Positions 25,308 through 36,080 of a stretch of DNA of 64,000 nt are shown one piece after another (position 1 is the first letter of the stretch; every line of letters starts with the position of its first letter). The stretch is from NCBI GenBank assembly GCA_016283095.1, contig JAEEMG010000076.1, forward strand, positions 1 to 64,000. The letters are read 5' to 3'. The notes under the pieces are model-generated. The model ran no database searches. It was not told where the DNA came from and was given only the letters and a program-made list of their open reading frames with translations. The DNA comes from Paludibacteraceae bacterium. Lineage in GTDB: Bacteria; Bacteroidota; Bacteroidia; Bacteroidales; Paludibacteraceae. Made by a program: the position numbers and the translations under genes.

Positions 25308-26861
25308 TTAGTTAAGCATTGCAGCAACTGCCTCCAAACTTTCACTGATCATATCTGATATCCAAACTGGATATAGACCGATAATCGCAATTGAAACGAT
25401 CAATCCAATTGTAGCAATCTTCTCGTACCAGATTGCATCGCGAAGTGGATAGTGATGAACCTCGCCATGGTGCTCTGACACATAATTGTATTGGTCACCG
25501 ACCTTCTCAATCTTATAAAGTGGTCCGAACAAGATCTTGCCCACAACACGAAGGATATATACAGCTGTAATCACAATTGATGTACAACCACCGATCACCA
25601 AAACTCTGTGGAACAAATCCTCATGTGCGAATGAACCAACAAAAATTGTCATCTCAGCAACGAATCCTGACAAACCTGGAAGTCCAAGTGAAGCCATACC
25701 TGCGATTACGTAGCAAACACACAAGAATGGCATAACCTGCATCAAACCTCCCAAGTAACGGATGTCACGAGTATGTGTCTGACCATAAATCATACCGATT
25801 AGGGCAAAGAACAAAGCTGTCATCAAACCGTGTGAAAGCATCTGAAGGATTGCTCCTGTCATCGCTGTCTGGTTCATCATCAAAAGTGCGAATAGCACCA
25901 AACCACAGTGGCTTACTGATGAATATGCGTTGATATACTTCAAGTCGTTCTGTACACAAGCTGAGAATGCTCCGTAAACAACTGAAATACCAGTCAACAC
26001 GATGAAGATCCATGCCTGCTCCTTGCAAGCCTCTGGCATAAGTGTCATAGCAACGCGGAAACATCCGTAACCTCCAAGTTTCATCAACACTCCTGCGTGA
26101 AGCATAGACACTGCTGTAGGGGCTGATGCGTGACCGTCTGGCGACCATGTGTGGAATGGGAACATAGCACCAAGAACTCCGAATCCTACAAACGTAAGTG
26201 GGAAGAACCTTCTCTGCCACTCGATTGGCATCGCAGCATTTGCAGCAATCTCCTCAAGGTTGAATGTAAGAGCACCACTGTCTTCAGCAGAGAAGTAATA
26301 GATACCGAAGATGCCGACCATCAAGAATGCCGAACCTCCCATCAACATCAATGTAAGCTTCATCGCAGCGTACTCCTTGTCTCCACTTCCCCATACTCCA
26401 ATCAACAAATACATTGGAATCAAGGCAACCTCGTAGAACAAGAACATTGTGAACAAGTCTACTGAGATAAAGAAACCGAACACACCGATCGAAAGCATGA
26501 TAAACCACAAGAAATACTCTTTTGCTTTATCCTCTACCGCCCATGATGCGAAAACACCTGTGATAACAACAATTGCAGACAACATGATCATCGCAACCGA
26601 TACTCCGTCAACACCAACAGAATAGCTGATATTGATCACTCCCTCATACCAAACTGTTGAATCCGCAAAAAGGAATTTGTCTGTTGCTCCAGCCTCTCGC
26701 TGTGCAAGGAAATCCCAAACCAAGTAGCCCGCCAAGCCAAGGATCACCATTGATCCCGCTGCCATCGTCCATCTGATCGCATTCTTCTTTTCTCCTGGGA
26801 TCAAGAAGACAGCCACCAACATGACTAGCAATACGACTACAAAAGCTGATAATATATTCAT
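25308..26861 (-). CDS. nuoM: Complex I subunit M
   Basis: Antiporter-like membrane subunit, 517 aa. Landmarks are FYEVALIPMYLLIGVWG (the conserved glutamate helix near residue 144), FPFHTWSPDGHASAPTAVSM, and MLHAGVLMKLGGYG. A loop of about 40 hydrophilic residues near the C-terminus carries several His (SEHHGEVHHYP). Lies 30 bp after nuoL. Confidence 0.96.
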   Translation of the reverse strand: MNILSAFVVVLLVMLVAVFLIPGEKKNAIRWTMAAGSMVILGLAGYLVWDFLAQREAGATDKFLFADSTVWYEGVINISYSVGVDGVSVAMIMLSAIVVITGVFASWAVEDKAKEYFLWFIMLSIGVFGFFISVDLFTMFLFYEVALIPMYLLIGVWGSGDKEYAAMKLTLMLMGGSAFLMVGIFGIYYFSAEDSGALTFNLEEIAANAAMPIEWQRRFFPLTFVGFGVLGAMFPFHTWSPDGHASAPTAVSMLHAGVLMKLGGYGCFRVAMTLMPEACKEQAWIFIVLTGISVVYGAFSACVQNDLKYINAYSSVSHCGLVLFALLMMNQTAMTGAILQMLSHGLMTALFFALIGMIYGQTHTRDIRYLGGLMQVMPFLCVCYVIAGMASLGLPGLSGFVAEMTIFVGSFAHEDLFHRVLVIGGCTSIVITAVYILRVVGKILFGPLYKIEKVGDQYNYVSEHHGEVHHYPLRDAIWYEKIATIGLIVSIAIIGLYPVWISDMISESLEAVAAMLN

Positions 26862-26891
26862 AGTATATTACTTACTTTATTAATACTCCGT

Positions 26892-28853
26892 TTAATAATT
26901 AATCGCAAACATCGCAATTGCAAGGACACCTACCAAGAAGCCCCAAGCGTATTGCTGAAGATTTCCACTCTGTACGTCACGAATGTCGTATGACAACTCA
27001 CGTGAGATCCATGCCAAAAGATTCATAAATCCGTCAATGATGTGACGGTCGAACCAAGCGATTGCCACACAGATGCCTCCGAAGATAATCTTACGTGTGA
27101 TGAACAAGTAGATCTCATCGATATAGAATCTGTGGCTTGCTGAAATATACAAGCATTTAAGTTTTCCGGCAATCATATCTGGCTTGTCGTTCTTCTTCAA
27201 GTATAGTACCCAAGCTATAGCGATACCAACAACTGCGACAAGAATACTTGCGATAGCGATTATCCAGTTTGTCTCAAGTTCATAGCCGACACGGTCTGCT
27301 GTGATCTTCTCTGGAAAGAATGGGAACACCTTATCCAACCAAGTGAAGCAAGTGAATACTGAAAGAACAATCAAAGGAATGTTCATATTCATAGGTGCCT
27401 CATGTGGAGTGTGGTGAGCGTGAGCTGGATTCTCTGAATACCAGAAGATGCGGAAATACAAACGGAACATGTAGAATGCTGTAAGACCAGCAACGAATGC
27501 CTGACATGCATACAACACTTTGTCGTGCTCGAACGCCGCAACCAAAATCTCATCCTTCGAGAAGAATCCTGAGAATGGAGGAATACCTGCGATTGCCAAA
27601 CATGAAACCAAGAATGTGATGTGTGCGATAGGCATGAACTTACGTAGGTTACCCATAGCATTCATCTCGTTAGAATGAACTGCATGGATAATACAACCAG
27701 CACCCAAGAACAAACATGCCTTGAACATAGCGTGAGTGAACAAATGCCACATAGACGCTGTGTAGCCCAAACATGCCTCATGCTCACTTGTATAACCCGA
27801 CACTGCAAGAGCGACGAACATATATGCGATCTGTGAGATTGTAGAGAATGCAAGAACACGTTTGATATCTGTCTGTGTACATGCGATGATAGCAGCGAAC
27901 AATGATGTGAATGCTCCGATATATCCGATAATTGTCAAAACATCGTGAGCCTCAAAGAAGTATACAGGGAACATTCTTGCAACCAAGAACACACCTGCAA
28001 CGACCATTGTAGCGGCATGGATAAGTGCAGAAGCAGGAGTTGGACCTTCCATAGCATCTGGCAACCAGATGTGGAATGGGAACATCGCCGACTTACCAGC
28101 ACCTCCTAAGAAAATCAAGAACATCGCGATAGATGTCACAGACAAGCCCATGAACATTTCACCACACATTTTGGTGTTGACCAAAGTAGCGTGGCCGTCA
28201 GACACTGCAGTCAACTTCAAGAAGTCGAATGTGTTTGTGTAGTAAGACAAAATCAAAATACCGATCAAGAAGAACATATCCGCAAAACGAGTCACGATAA
28301 ACGCCTTCTTTGCGGCTGCCACAGCTGATGGCTTGATGAAATAGAAGCTGATCAATAGGAATGATGACACACCCACAAGCTCCCAGAAGATATACATCTG
28401 GAAAATATTGGTTGCGACAACCAATCCCATCATCGCAAATGTAAACAATGAAAGCACAGCATAATAACGCTGGAATCCTTCCTCCCCGTGCATATAGCCC
28501 AATGAATAGATATGAACCATAAGAGAAACGGTAGAGATAACAACCAACATCATTGCTGATATTGGATCAAGCATGAAACCGATTGAGATAACCAAGTTAT
28601 CAGTCATCTTCAACCACTCATGATTGAACAACACAAACTGCTGATAAGCGTCAGCACCCTTACCCTCAACCCAGAAATACTGGATTGCGATATAATAAGA
28701 TACAATTGCCACTACAGACAAACCTGCTGTACCAATCCATCCTGCAATGTTTGGATTAGACTTAAACAGTTTGTTGCCACAAAGTCCAAGGAATAGGAAC
28801 ATCAAAAATGGCAACGCCAAAATTATCGGAGATAAATTAGTAATCGTTTCCAT
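26892..28853 (-). CDS. nuoL: Complex I subunit L
   Basis: Largest antiporter-like subunit, 653 aa; in the family it carries the long lateral helix at the C-terminus. Seen here: FWELVGVSSFLLISFYF, FPFHIWLPDAMEGPTPASAL, IHAATMVVAGV and KRVLAFSTISQIAYM, plus a His-rich loop (AHAHHTPHEAP) before the last third. Lies 6 bp after nuoK. Confidence 0.97.
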   Translation of the reverse strand: METITNLSPIILALPFLMFLFLGLCGNKLFKSNPNIAGWIGTAGLSVVAIVSYYIAIQYFWVEGKGADAYQQFVLFNHEWLKMTDNLVISIGFMLDPISAMMLVVISTVSLMVHIYSLGYMHGEEGFQRYYAVLSLFTFAMMGLVVATNIFQMYIFWELVGVSSFLLISFYFIKPSAVAAAKKAFIVTRFADMFFLIGILILSYYTNTFDFLKLTAVSDGHATLVNTKMCGEMFMGLSVTSIAMFLIFLGGAGKSAMFPFHIWLPDAMEGPTPASALIHAATMVVAGVFLVARMFPVYFFEAHDVLTIIGYIGAFTSLFAAIIACTQTDIKRVLAFSTISQIAYMFVALAVSGYTSEHEACLGYTASMWHLFTHAMFKACLFLGAGCIIHAVHSNEMNAMGNLRKFMPIAHITFLVSCLAIAGIPPFSGFFSKDEILVAAFEHDKVLYACQAFVAGLTAFYMFRLYFRIFWYSENPAHAHHTPHEAPMNMNIPLIVLSVFTCFTWLDKVFPFFPEKITADRVGYELETNWIIAIASILVAVVGIAIAWVLYLKKNDKPDMIAGKLKCLYISASHRFYIDEIYLFITRKIIFGGICVAIAWFDRHIIDGFMNLLAWISRELSYDIRDVQSGNLQQYAWGFLVGVLAIAMFAINY

Positions 28854-28859
28854 ATCTGA

Positions 28860-29168
28860 TTAATTCTTTAATTCGTTGATACTATCCACACGAACGTCCT
28901 TCAACTTTCTGTAGACATTAATAATGATTGAGATAGCGATCGCAGTCTCAGCAGCAGCCACAACTATCACGAACAAACTATAGATATATCCTTCAAGATG
29001 ATCAGGATATAGGAATCTGTTGAACACGACGAAGTTGATGTTAACTGCGTTTAGAATAAGTTCAACCGCCATCAAAATTCCGATAAGATTCTTTCTTACC
29101 AAAAAGCCATACACACCGATAAAGAACAGAAGTGTGCTGACCACCAAATATGCTTCTACTGGTATCAT
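28860..29168 (-). CDS. nuoK: Complex I subunit K
   Basis: Small membrane subunit, 102 aa, three helices. The conserved glutamates are in GILMAVELILNAVN and VVAAAETAIAI, both needed for proton coupling in the family. The stop lies 1 base from the nuoL-side spacer and the start is 1 bp from nuoJ, so the genes are tightly packed. Confidence 0.96.
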   Translation of the reverse strand: MIPVEAYLVVSTLLFFIGVYGFLVRKNLIGILMAVELILNAVNINFVVFNRFLYPDHLEGYIYSLFVIVVAAAETAIAISIIINVYRKLKDVRVDSINELKN

Positions 29169-29169
29169 C

Positions 29170-29730
29170 TTAATCCTCCTTTGATTTAGTTGCGATTACA
29201 ATTGAACCTACGATACATGCCAAAAGCAAGATGCTGACTGCCTCGAACGCCAACAAATACTGGTATCTGTCTGTTCCCATAAGAGTCTGGCCGACCATCT
29301 CCATATCTACCTTTGCAGCGGCATCGTTTGCTCCCTCACTGGAAATGAATCTGAACTTGCTCATTGTAATGAAAGCAAACACTGTGCCTGCCAAAGCAGA
29401 AAGTCCTGCGATTGTCTTGTTTACATAAGATATCGTCTCTGTGTCAGTTCCAAGATTCTTAACCAACATGATGGCAAAAATCAGCAACACAAGAATACCT
29501 CCTGCGTATACAGACAACTGTACAGCTGCGATAAACTCATAGCTTAGTGTCAAATAAAGACCAGCAACCGCAAATAGCGTAAAGAACAAATAAGTAGCGG
29601 CACGAAGAAGCTTTGTCGACGCTACAGACATGAATCCGCAGACAAGGATAACCGCTGATAGTATGAAGAATACTATATTGTCAGCAGTAAACAATCCTGC
29701 GAAATCAATAGATGTCAAATATTCTGCCAT
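29170..29730 (-). CDS. nuoJ: Complex I subunit J
   Basis: Membrane subunit of 186 aa with five helices. The conserved third helix is seen as AAVQLSVYAGGILVLLIFAIML, split here by its glycine pair (YAGGI), the site of the pi-bulge in family structures. Follows nuoI by 2 bp. Confidence 0.94.
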   Translation of the reverse strand: MAEYLTSIDFAGLFTADNIVFFILSAVILVCGFMSVASTKLLRAATYLFFTLFAVAGLYLTLSYEFIAAVQLSVYAGGILVLLIFAIMLVKNLGTDTETISYVNKTIAGLSALAGTVFAFITMSKFRFISSEGANDAAAKVDMEMVGQTLMGTDRYQYLLAFEAVSILLLACIVGSIVIATKSKED

Positions 29731-29732
29731 AA

Positions 29733-30251
29733 TTACTGTTGATTTTCATTTTGTTCAGCGGCAGGAGCCTGTTTTGGTGCAACTGGAGCTGCCTTTCTTT
29801 CGACGACCTTGCTTCCTTCTGGATTCAATTGCTTTACCAATGCTGAACGGTTATACACTGCGTGCTCAAAATTATTTGTCCACTTGATAGCTTTCTGCGC
29901 ACACGACTGTGTACATAGAGAACAGAAAGTACAGCTACCCAAGTCATACAAAAACTTGTCAAGCACCTTCTTTGTCTTTCCATCCTCAGTTGTGATGCTC
30001 TTTGTGATCACCTCCAACGACTGATTAGGACAATTTCTTGCACATAGACCACAAGCGATACATTTGTGTTCGTTCTGGTCGTTCATGTCAAATACAAGCT
30101 CTCCACGGAATCTTTCAAACTGTCGCGCAGTCTGTCGATCCTCTGGATATTGCTCTGTAACCTTTGGTCTCCAGAAATTGAGGTTTGTGATGTACATACC
30201 CTGCAACAACGCATAAATTCCAGAGAACAGATCCTTTATATATTTTTTCAT
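29733..30251 (-). CDS. nuoI: Complex I subunit I (2x[4Fe-4S] ferredoxin-like)
   Basis: Peripheral-arm subunit, 172 aa, holding clusters N6a and N6b in two motifs: CIACGLCARNCPN and CTFCSLCTQSCAQ. The C-terminal 30 residues are Ala/Pro/Gln-rich (VAPKQAPAAEQNENQQ), an extension I do not associate with a function. Without NuoEFG in this operon, NuoI may be close to the electron entry point; that is inference. Confidence 0.95.
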   Translation of the reverse strand: MKKYIKDLFSGIYALLQGMYITNLNFWRPKVTEQYPEDRQTARQFERFRGELVFDMNDQNEHKCIACGLCARNCPNQSLEVITKSITTEDGKTKKVLDKFLYDLGSCTFCSLCTQSCAQKAIKWTNNFEHAVYNRSALVKQLNPEGSKVVERKAAPVAPKQAPAAEQNENQQ

Positions 30252-30276
30252 ACACTCTTATATAAAAGTCGTTTTA

Positions 30277-31362
30277 CTAAGCGAATAGTGGAACTAATAC
30301 AGTCACCCACAAAGCCATCAAAAGCATATTGAGCAAACTGATTGGCATCAATATCTTCCACTCCAAGTGTAGCAACTGATCAATTCTCAAACGTGGGAAT
30401 GACCATCTTACCCACAAGCTCAACATTACCAAACCGAATGCCTTGGCGAAGAACCACAACCATGTAGGGATCATATCCATCACACCGTTGAATCCTGCTG
30501 CCCACTCTGCATTGATATGGAATGGCTGCCATCCGCCCAAGAACACCATCGTTCCGATACCTGCGATTGTGAACATGTTGACATACTCACCAACGTAGAA
30601 CAAACCGAATGTGATACCTGAATACTCAATGTGGTAACCTGCTGTAAGCTCCGACTCTGCCTCTGGAAGGTCGAATGGTCCACGGTTAGTCTCCGCATGT
30701 CCTGCGATCAAATAAATGACCATCGCAATCCATGTAAATGGTGACTGGAACAAGAACCATGTTTCACTCTGTGCCTCAATCAAACCAGACAACTGCATCG
30801 TACCACCAAGGATAACTATTGTTAGCAACGACAAACCAGATGAAAGCTCATAGCTGACTAGCTGAGCACCCGCACGCATTGCTCCGATCATCGTGTACTT
30901 GTTGTTGGATGACCATCCTGCCAACAAAATACCAAGAACTCCAAGAGATGAAATCGCAAGCACATAGAAAACTCCTACATTGAAGTCGATTCCTATCAAA
31001 TCCTTGCTGAACTCAAGTGCTCCGAACGTACAAAGAGAACCCATGATAACCAAGAACAACGCTGTGAAGAACAAGAATTTATCATTCTTCAACAACGGAA
31101 TGATCTCTTTCATAAGGATCTTGAACATATCAGCCAACGGCTGAAGCAATCCCCAGAATCCAGCTCTCATCGGTCCAAGACGACACTGATAATAAGCACA
31201 AATCTTTCTCTCCAATAGAATCAAGATAAGCGCGATCAATGCGTATAGAGCAAGGAAACCTACGCCTATTAGGACGTACTCTATAAGAAGAGTAAGCCAC
31301 TCTGGACATGCAGAAGACAACGCTTCGTGTATCCAGCTTAATATTCCTCCTACTTCTAACAT
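30277..31362 (-). CDS. nuoH: Complex I subunit H
   Basis: Membrane subunit forming the quinone chamber, 361 aa, about eight helices. Seen: [45 protein letters not shown] (the acidic quinone-site loop) and the C-terminal [15 protein letters not shown]. Length normal. Confidence 0.97.
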   Translation of the reverse strand: MLEVGGILSWIHEALSSACPEWLTLLIEYVLIGVGFLALYALIALILILLERKICAYYQCRLGPMRAGFWGLLQPLADMFKILMKEIIPLLKNDKFLFFTALFLVIMGSLCTFGALEFSKDLIGIDFNVGVFYVLAISSLGVLGILLAGWSSNNKYTMIGAMRAGAQLVSYELSSGLSLLTIVILGGTMQLSGLIEAQSETWFLFQSPFTWIAMVIYLIAGHAETNRGPFDLPEAESELTAGYHIEYSGITFGLFYVGEYVNMFTIAGIGTMVFLGGWQPFHINAEWAAGFNGVMDMIPTWLWFFAKAFGLVMLSLWVRWSFPRLRIDQLLHLEWKILMPISLLNMLLMALWVTVLVPLFA

Positions 31363-31385
31363 AATTTTAAGAATATCTGTGATTA

Positions 31386-33011
31386 TTATCTATCAATACA
31401 AGGGATGACATAGTCAAGAGATCCTCCGATCATAATCAAATCCGCAATCTTTGTGTCTTTACAGATTGGATCCAAACCAGATACCGCAACCAAACTTGGT
31501 GAGCGGAAATGTATTCTGTATGGCGACTTGTCACCAGTACTCTTCAAGTATACTCCGAAATCTCCACGTGCGTTCTCGACTCTCTGATAGTACTCTCCTT
31601 CTGGCACCTTCACAATTGCAGGAACCTTAGCGCGGAAATCTCCCTCAGGGATCTTGTCGATCAACTGCTCGATGATCTTCAACGACTCCTCAATCTCCTC
31701 CAAACGGATCATATATCGGTCGATTGTGTCACCACCGTCGTGAAGAATCTCCTTGAAATCTACTTCTGAATAAGCTGCGTATGGAGCAATCTTTCTCACA
31801 TCACAATGCCAGCCAGAAGCACGACCGTTAGGACCACTCATTCCAAGAGCAACCGCGTCTTCCTTCTTTAGGAATCCGCAATTGATCATTCGTCCACGTG
31901 CAATCGGATTGCCTGTGAACAATGTGTGGTACTCCTTGATCATCTTTCTCAAATATGGGATAAACTCCTTGACTCTGTTGACAAAATTAGGATGGATATC
32001 CTGTGCCACACCACCGATAACATAGTAGTTGACCATCAGACGTCCACCTGCAGTCTCCTGGAAAATATCCATGATCTTCTCACGGTCACGCATACCATAG
32101 ATGAACGCAGTGATTGAACCCATATCATTACACATACATGCCCAACCCAACAAGTGGCTGGCGATACGGTTCAACTCGTCGAAAATTGTACGGATATATT
32201 CAGCTCTCTTCGGAATCTCGATTCCCATCGCCTTCTCCACACACATACATAGGGCGTGACGGTTCATGCTTCCGCAAAGATAATCGAAACGCTCTGTAAG
32301 GTATAGCATCTGAGGATAAGTCATGCTCTCCATCATCTTCTCTATACCACGGTGGATATAGCCGAAGTTTGGATCGATCTTCTTGATCATCTCACCGTCA
32401 AGAGAGACTCTCAAATGCAAAACTCCGTGTGTAGACGGGTGCTGTGGTCCAAAATTCACCACATACTCGTTTCTTCCGAATAGTTTAGTGTGATTCTCGA
32501 CAATCTCTCCATGTCTGTCAAGAGTGATAGAAGGCACATCCTCACAAGCATCCATATCATGGACCTTTGAAGGGATTCCCTCATTCGGAGTATTGTCATA
32601 ATTCTTTCTCAATGGATATCCTACCCAATCAGGACGCAAGAATAGTCTGCGCATATCCGGATGGTTCAAGAAACGGACGCCAAAGAAATCGTAAGCCTCA
32701 CGCTCATATAGATTAGCGCTCTTCCAGATGTCAGAGACAGTCTCAATAATAGGGTTCTCTACATCTGTAGTATTTGTCTTGAGCACCAAAAATTTCTCCA
32801 TGTCAGCCGACTTGGAAATGTGGTAGACAATCTCGATGTTCTCCACATTATCTATCGCATTAAGGTTGATCAGGTAATCCCAACCATCTTTATACAAAGC
32901 CTCGCAAACCTTATGCAAATCCTTCTTGTCGACGCTAACCATCACGTCTGCAGCTTCAATCTTAGTGCAAGAAGACGAGACAGACTGAATCATTTTCAAT
33001 GTTTTCTCCAT
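31386..33011 (-). CDS. nuoCD: Complex I fused subunits C and D
   Basis: 541-aa fusion: a NuoC domain (about 1-170, ending [18 protein letters not shown]) joined to a NuoD domain (from [16 protein letters not shown] near 185). NuoD holds the conserved quinone-site His and a Tyr. The GNPIARGRM and [20 protein letters not shown] stretches confirm the subunit. Fusion of C and D is also known in enterobacteria. The start overlaps the nuoB stop by one base (TAATG). Confidence 0.96.
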   Translation of the reverse strand: MEKTLKMIQSVSSSCTKIEAADVMVSVDKKDLHKVCEALYKDGWDYLINLNAIDNVENIEIVYHISKSADMEKFLVLKTNTTDVENPIIETVSDIWKSANLYEREAYDFFGVRFLNHPDMRRLFLRPDWVGYPLRKNYDNTPNEGIPSKVHDMDACEDVPSITLDRHGEIVENHTKLFGRNEYVVNFGPQHPSTHGVLHLRVSLDGEMIKKIDPNFGYIHRGIEKMMESMTYPQMLYLTERFDYLCGSMNRHALCMCVEKAMGIEIPKRAEYIRTIFDELNRIASHLLGWACMCNDMGSITAFIYGMRDREKIMDIFQETAGGRLMVNYYVIGGVAQDIHPNFVNRVKEFIPYLRKMIKEYHTLFTGNPIARGRMINCGFLKKEDAVALGMSGPNGRASGWHCDVRKIAPYAAYSEVDFKEILHDGGDTIDRYMIRLEEIEESLKIIEQLIDKIPEGDFRAKVPAIVKVPEGEYYQRVENARGDFGVYLKSTGDKSPYRIHFRSPSLVAVSGLDPICKDTKIADLIMIGGSLDYVIPCIDR

Positions 33012-33673
33012 TATTCTGCTCCTCCTTCTACAATTTGTTTTGTTTCAGACTCTGGTGTAACCAACGTTCCGTCAGAGTTGTACTTAGACAAGATCACCGA
33101 ACCTTTCTCAGGATTCTTAGGCATCTTGAAGATTGACTCTACACGAATCTTTCTCTGCAACTGCATCATTGCATATAGCATTGCCTCAGGACGAGGAGGA
33201 CAGCCAGGCACATACACGTCTACAGGAATAATCTTATCCACTCCTTCAACCACATGGTATGAACTCTTGAAAGGTCCACCAGACACTGTGCAACCGCCAA
33301 CGGCAATCACATATTTTGGTTCTGACATCTCATCGTAAAGTCGGCGCAACACAGGAGCCATCTTCTTTGTGATTGTACCAGAAACGAAAATAACATCAGC
33401 CTGACGAGGAGAGTTACGAGTGACCTCGAAACCGAAACGAGCGAAATCGTGACGGGCTGCTGCCACACACATGAACTCAATACCACAGCATGATGTTGCA
33501 AATGTCAAAGGCCATACAGAGTATGAACGACCCCAGTTGATTACTTTATCCAAAGGTGCGACTTTGATACCGACACCACCCTTCTCTAGTTCGTCAATAT
33601 ACTTCTGGAGCGACTCGTTGTCTCTGAAGTCCTCAGTCTTCATCGACTTGATCTTAATATCCTTTACTTCCAT
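33011..33673 (-). CDS. nuoB: Complex I subunit B
   Basis: Carries cluster N2, the last iron-sulfur cluster before quinone. The 220-aa product has the tandem cysteines TSCCGIEFM, then GGCTVSGG and [13 protein letters not shown] seven codons upstream extends the frame, but the ATG at 33673 is preferred; it still overlaps nuoA by 10 bp. The C-terminus has about 40 residues beyond the core ([15 protein letters not shown]). Confidence 0.95.
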   Translation of the reverse strand: MEVKDIKIKSMKTEDFRDNESLQKYIDELEKGGVGIKVAPLDKVINWGRSYSVWPLTFATSCCGIEFMCVAAARHDFARFGFEVTRNSPRQADVIFVSGTITKKMAPVLRRLYDEMSEPKYVIAVGGCTVSGGPFKSSYHVVEGVDKIIPVDVYVPGCPPRPEAMLYAMMQLQRKIRVESIFKMPKNPEKGSVILSKYNSDGTLVTPESETKQIVEGGAE

Positions 33674-34017
33674 TCCAACGCTCCTTTCTTCCAAGCATAT
33701 GCCAAACCAAGCACAAGAATCAACAAGAAGAACAAAATGGCAAGTATTCCGTTCGTACCGAGAGTCTTAGTGATTGTTGCCCATGGGAACAACAATACAG
33801 TTTCCACATCGAACATAAGGAACAACAATGCAAACAGGTAGTAACCTGGTTTGAACTGTAGCCACGATGTGCCTCGGGTCGGAATACCACACTCATATGG
33901 TTCTCCCTTCTGTGCATTCGTACTCTTTGGTGCGATCAACCAACCGATGATAATGGCACCTAGCACCATCACAACGGATGTTATCATCACAACCACAAAG
34001 ATTTCACTTGAACCCAT
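33664..34017 (-). CDS. nuoA: Complex I subunit A
   Basis: First gene of the operon, 117 aa, three membrane helices. Family motifs: [10 protein letters not shown] and [17 protein letters not shown], whose acidic residues are functionally important in the family. ATG start; overlap with nuoB implies coupling. Confidence 0.96.
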   Translation of the reverse strand: MGSSEIFVVVMITSVVMVLGAIIIGWLIAPKSTNAQKGEPYECGIPTRGTSWLQFKPGYYLFALLFLMFDVETVLLFPWATITKTLGTNGILAILFFLLILVLGLAYAWKKGALEWK

Positions 34018-34607
34018 TGTTATTATTGTTTATTTATTTTTATTATTCAACATAAAAAAAGACTACAACAAACCAACTTATTGATTCATCATAGCCTCAA
34101 CATCTACTAAAAAAGATATTATCTGACTTACAGACGGACGAATATACAGAAAAGCGCACCGAGCCACACTGCCCAGCACATCCGGAAACCATCACGTCGC
34201 ACATCATTAATATGTCTCTTTTTAGTATCATTTTATAGTTATATCACTTCGCTTTTTCGCTCATTTCTTTCATAAAATGTCTACAAAGCATGAATATGCA
34301 CAATATTCAACAACAAAAATGATAAAGAATTTTTAGTCTTGCAAGTAAAAAAAGAAGAATTTTTCTTTCATTTTGTCGTCTTACGCACCATTATCGACAC
34401 TTTTTTTTAGCGAAAGAAAACACTTTTTGAAGAAACAGTTTACAATTGAAAACAAACTGACATTTTTTCTTTCAGTTTTAAATACGTTTGTCTGCAAACC
34501 AAACATTTTGTTATTTTCAGCAAATGCAGAAAAAAAATTATTGCATCAGACATAAAATTATATTTTTTTGATCTGAGAGAAGAAACTTGGATAGACACAG
34601 AATAAAA
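34018..34607. other. Long AT-rich intergenic region upstream of nuoA
   Basis: 590 bp without a gene that I can support. I looked for a CAAAnnTA string (minus-strand -7 element) and found none with a good match, so the nuo promoter is not identified. The half nearest 34600 is rich in A and T runs. A 60-codon plus-strand frame at 34373-34555 is low-complexity and was not accepted. Confidence 0.6.
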
Positions 34608-34832
34608 TCACTTCACTTTACGATTTCTTAACACAAAAAGAGAAGCACAAGGTGAATCATTGCTGATCTTTGACTTGTGCTTCTCTTTTCTTGTGTAGAT
34701 GTTAGCAGACTTGTGGATCGAATGTTTACTGTGGAAACCCGGTCCGAGCAATTCCATCTCTGCTTCGCGGTTGCCTTTTCTCATTGCCTTAACCGCATCT
34801 GTCACTCCGTCGTGACGTTTCTTCTTTTTCAT
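34608..34832 (-). CDS. Small basic protein with conserved GPGFHSKHSIHKS core
   Basis: 74 aa, strongly basic. The N-terminal half (VTDAVKAMRKGNREAEMELL) is a likely helix, followed by GPGFHSKHSIHKS and YTRKEKHK. I recall very similar tiny proteins in other Bacteroidales, but no function. ATG at 34832 is used (a TTG lies two codons upstream). It has a full promoter of its own, which argues that this is a real, separately expressed gene. Nucleic acid binding is a guess from charge only. Confidence 0.72.
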   Translation of the reverse strand: MKKKKRHDGVTDAVKAMRKGNREAEMELLGPGFHSKHSIHKSANIYTRKEKHKSKISNDSPCASLFVLRNRKVK

Positions 34833-34860
34833 AATCAAAACATTTTTATTATCATGAATG

Positions 34861-34892
34861 CAAAATTACTATCAGAACCCCTCTTTACCAAA
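34861..34892 (-). promoter_or_regulatory. Promoter of the 74-aa basic protein gene
   Basis: Minus strand -33 TTTGG (34889-34892 plus coordinates CAAA) is 20 bp from a -7 TAATTTTG (34861-34868). Predicted transcript start is about 20 nt before the ATG. Confidence 0.65.
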
Positions 34893-35014
34893 TAAATGTC
34901 AGATATAATAAATATCAGATATAAAAGAAAGATTATACCTGAGATTCTCTTCTATCCGTCGAAGAAAATGCACCAGATATAACCTTTCTATAAAATCGGC
35001 AATATACCTATCGC

Positions 35015-35863
35015 TTACTTAACATTAACCAATGCTAGGCGAAGGCTATAACTGTTAGTCTGAGTGTCGGAATCAATGACACCTCTGTATGTCACACGTG
35101 AAGAAGTTTTCGATTCATAGAAGCTTCCACTTCTCATCGCCCATCTTGTGTCATCAGTCACAATAGCAGGGCCTTGTGGATCTACCTGACTCTCTTCCGA
35201 ATACTCTCCCCATTCGTCAAGACACATTTCATAACAGTTTCCTGACATATCGTATAGTCCTAACTCATTAGGTGCAAAAGAGCCCACCTTCGTAAATGAA
35301 TAATGATCACTGTTTTCTCTACAGTAAGCGACTTCATTGTAATCATTGCTACCTGAGTAGATATAACCATGGCTATACTTTCCTCCTCTTGCTGCATACT
35401 CCCACTGTGCCTCTGTTGGCAATGTGAATTTTTCATTTTCGCTCAACTGTCCGTTCGCATGCATAATTTCATTCAGATTCTCAACAAATTTAAGAACATC
35501 CTTTCTGTAGATGTTTCTGATTGGCATGTCTGATTCTGAACCTGATCCAGCACTAATACCAGCTTTACGTACAATATCACAAGTTGTCTCATACTCTGCA
35601 ATGTAATAAGTGCTTAAAGTAACACTATGAACAGGACCCTCATTCTCTTTAGCCAATGAATCATAGTTTGACGCCGATGGATCTGTACTCTGAGCACCCA
35701 TCAAGAATGTGCCGCCTTCCACTTTGATCATGTTGAACTTAACGCCATCCAATTCAAAAGTTCTTGTCTTTGGGCTATTTACTATTTTTTCTGGTTCTTC
35801 ATCACTACAAGCTGCTAATGCTATCATGCTCGACAAAAAAATTGCTTGAAATATTTTTTTCAT
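35015..35863 (-). CDS. FGE-sulfatase-fold (SUMF1-like) lipoprotein
   Basis: 282 aa with a lipoprotein signal ending LAAC, so probably anchored in the outer or inner membrane facing the periplasm. From residue 45 on it follows the formylglycine-generating-enzyme fold: MIKVEGGTFLMGAQ, ENEGPVHSVTLSTYYIAEYE, LPTEAQWEYAARGG, NELGLYDMSGNCYEMCLDEW and RSGSF. Many Bacteroidota proteins with this fold (including GldJ/GldK types) are structural rather than enzymatic; this one is shorter than those. Whether it keeps the catalytic Cys pair is unclear. Single gene with its own promoter. Confidence 0.86.
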   Translation of the reverse strand: MKKIFQAIFLSSMIALAACSDEEPEKIVNSPKTRTFELDGVKFNMIKVEGGTFLMGAQSTDPSASNYDSLAKENEGPVHSVTLSTYYIAEYETTCDIVRKAGISAGSGSESDMPIRNIYRKDVLKFVENLNEIMHANGQLSENEKFTLPTEAQWEYAARGGKYSHGYIYSGSNDYNEVAYCRENSDHYSFTKVGSFAPNELGLYDMSGNCYEMCLDEWGEYSEESQVDPQGPAIVTDDTRWAMRSGSFYESKTSSRVTYRGVIDSDTQTNSYSLRLALVNVK

Positions 35864-35899
35864 TTTGTTAGACTTAAAATTTAACAGATTTTTCGACTA

Positions 35900-35932
35900 C
35901 AAATGTAGACATATTTTACTTGGCTAACGCAA
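35900..35932 (-). promoter_or_regulatory. Promoter of the FGE-fold lipoprotein gene
   Basis: Minus strand -7 TACATTTG (35900-35907), with TTG at 35930-35932 giving a 22-bp spacer, slightly long. Confidence 0.5.
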
Positions 35933-36080
35933 TCTTACGAAATGAAGATTTTATGTTTTAAGCATATTTAACGTTTTTACAACATTCTCAGATTAAAAAC
36001 ACCTATTTTGTGATCCGGCCACTCAATCGTGACAAACATTCTTTAATTACTCTATTTTACAAATACGCACACATTCTTTC

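Noticed and set aside
34373-34555. 60-codon plus-strand frame upstream of the small basic gene
   Set aside because: Low-complexity Phe/Leu/Lys-rich translation of AT runs, no start context, no neighbour logic.
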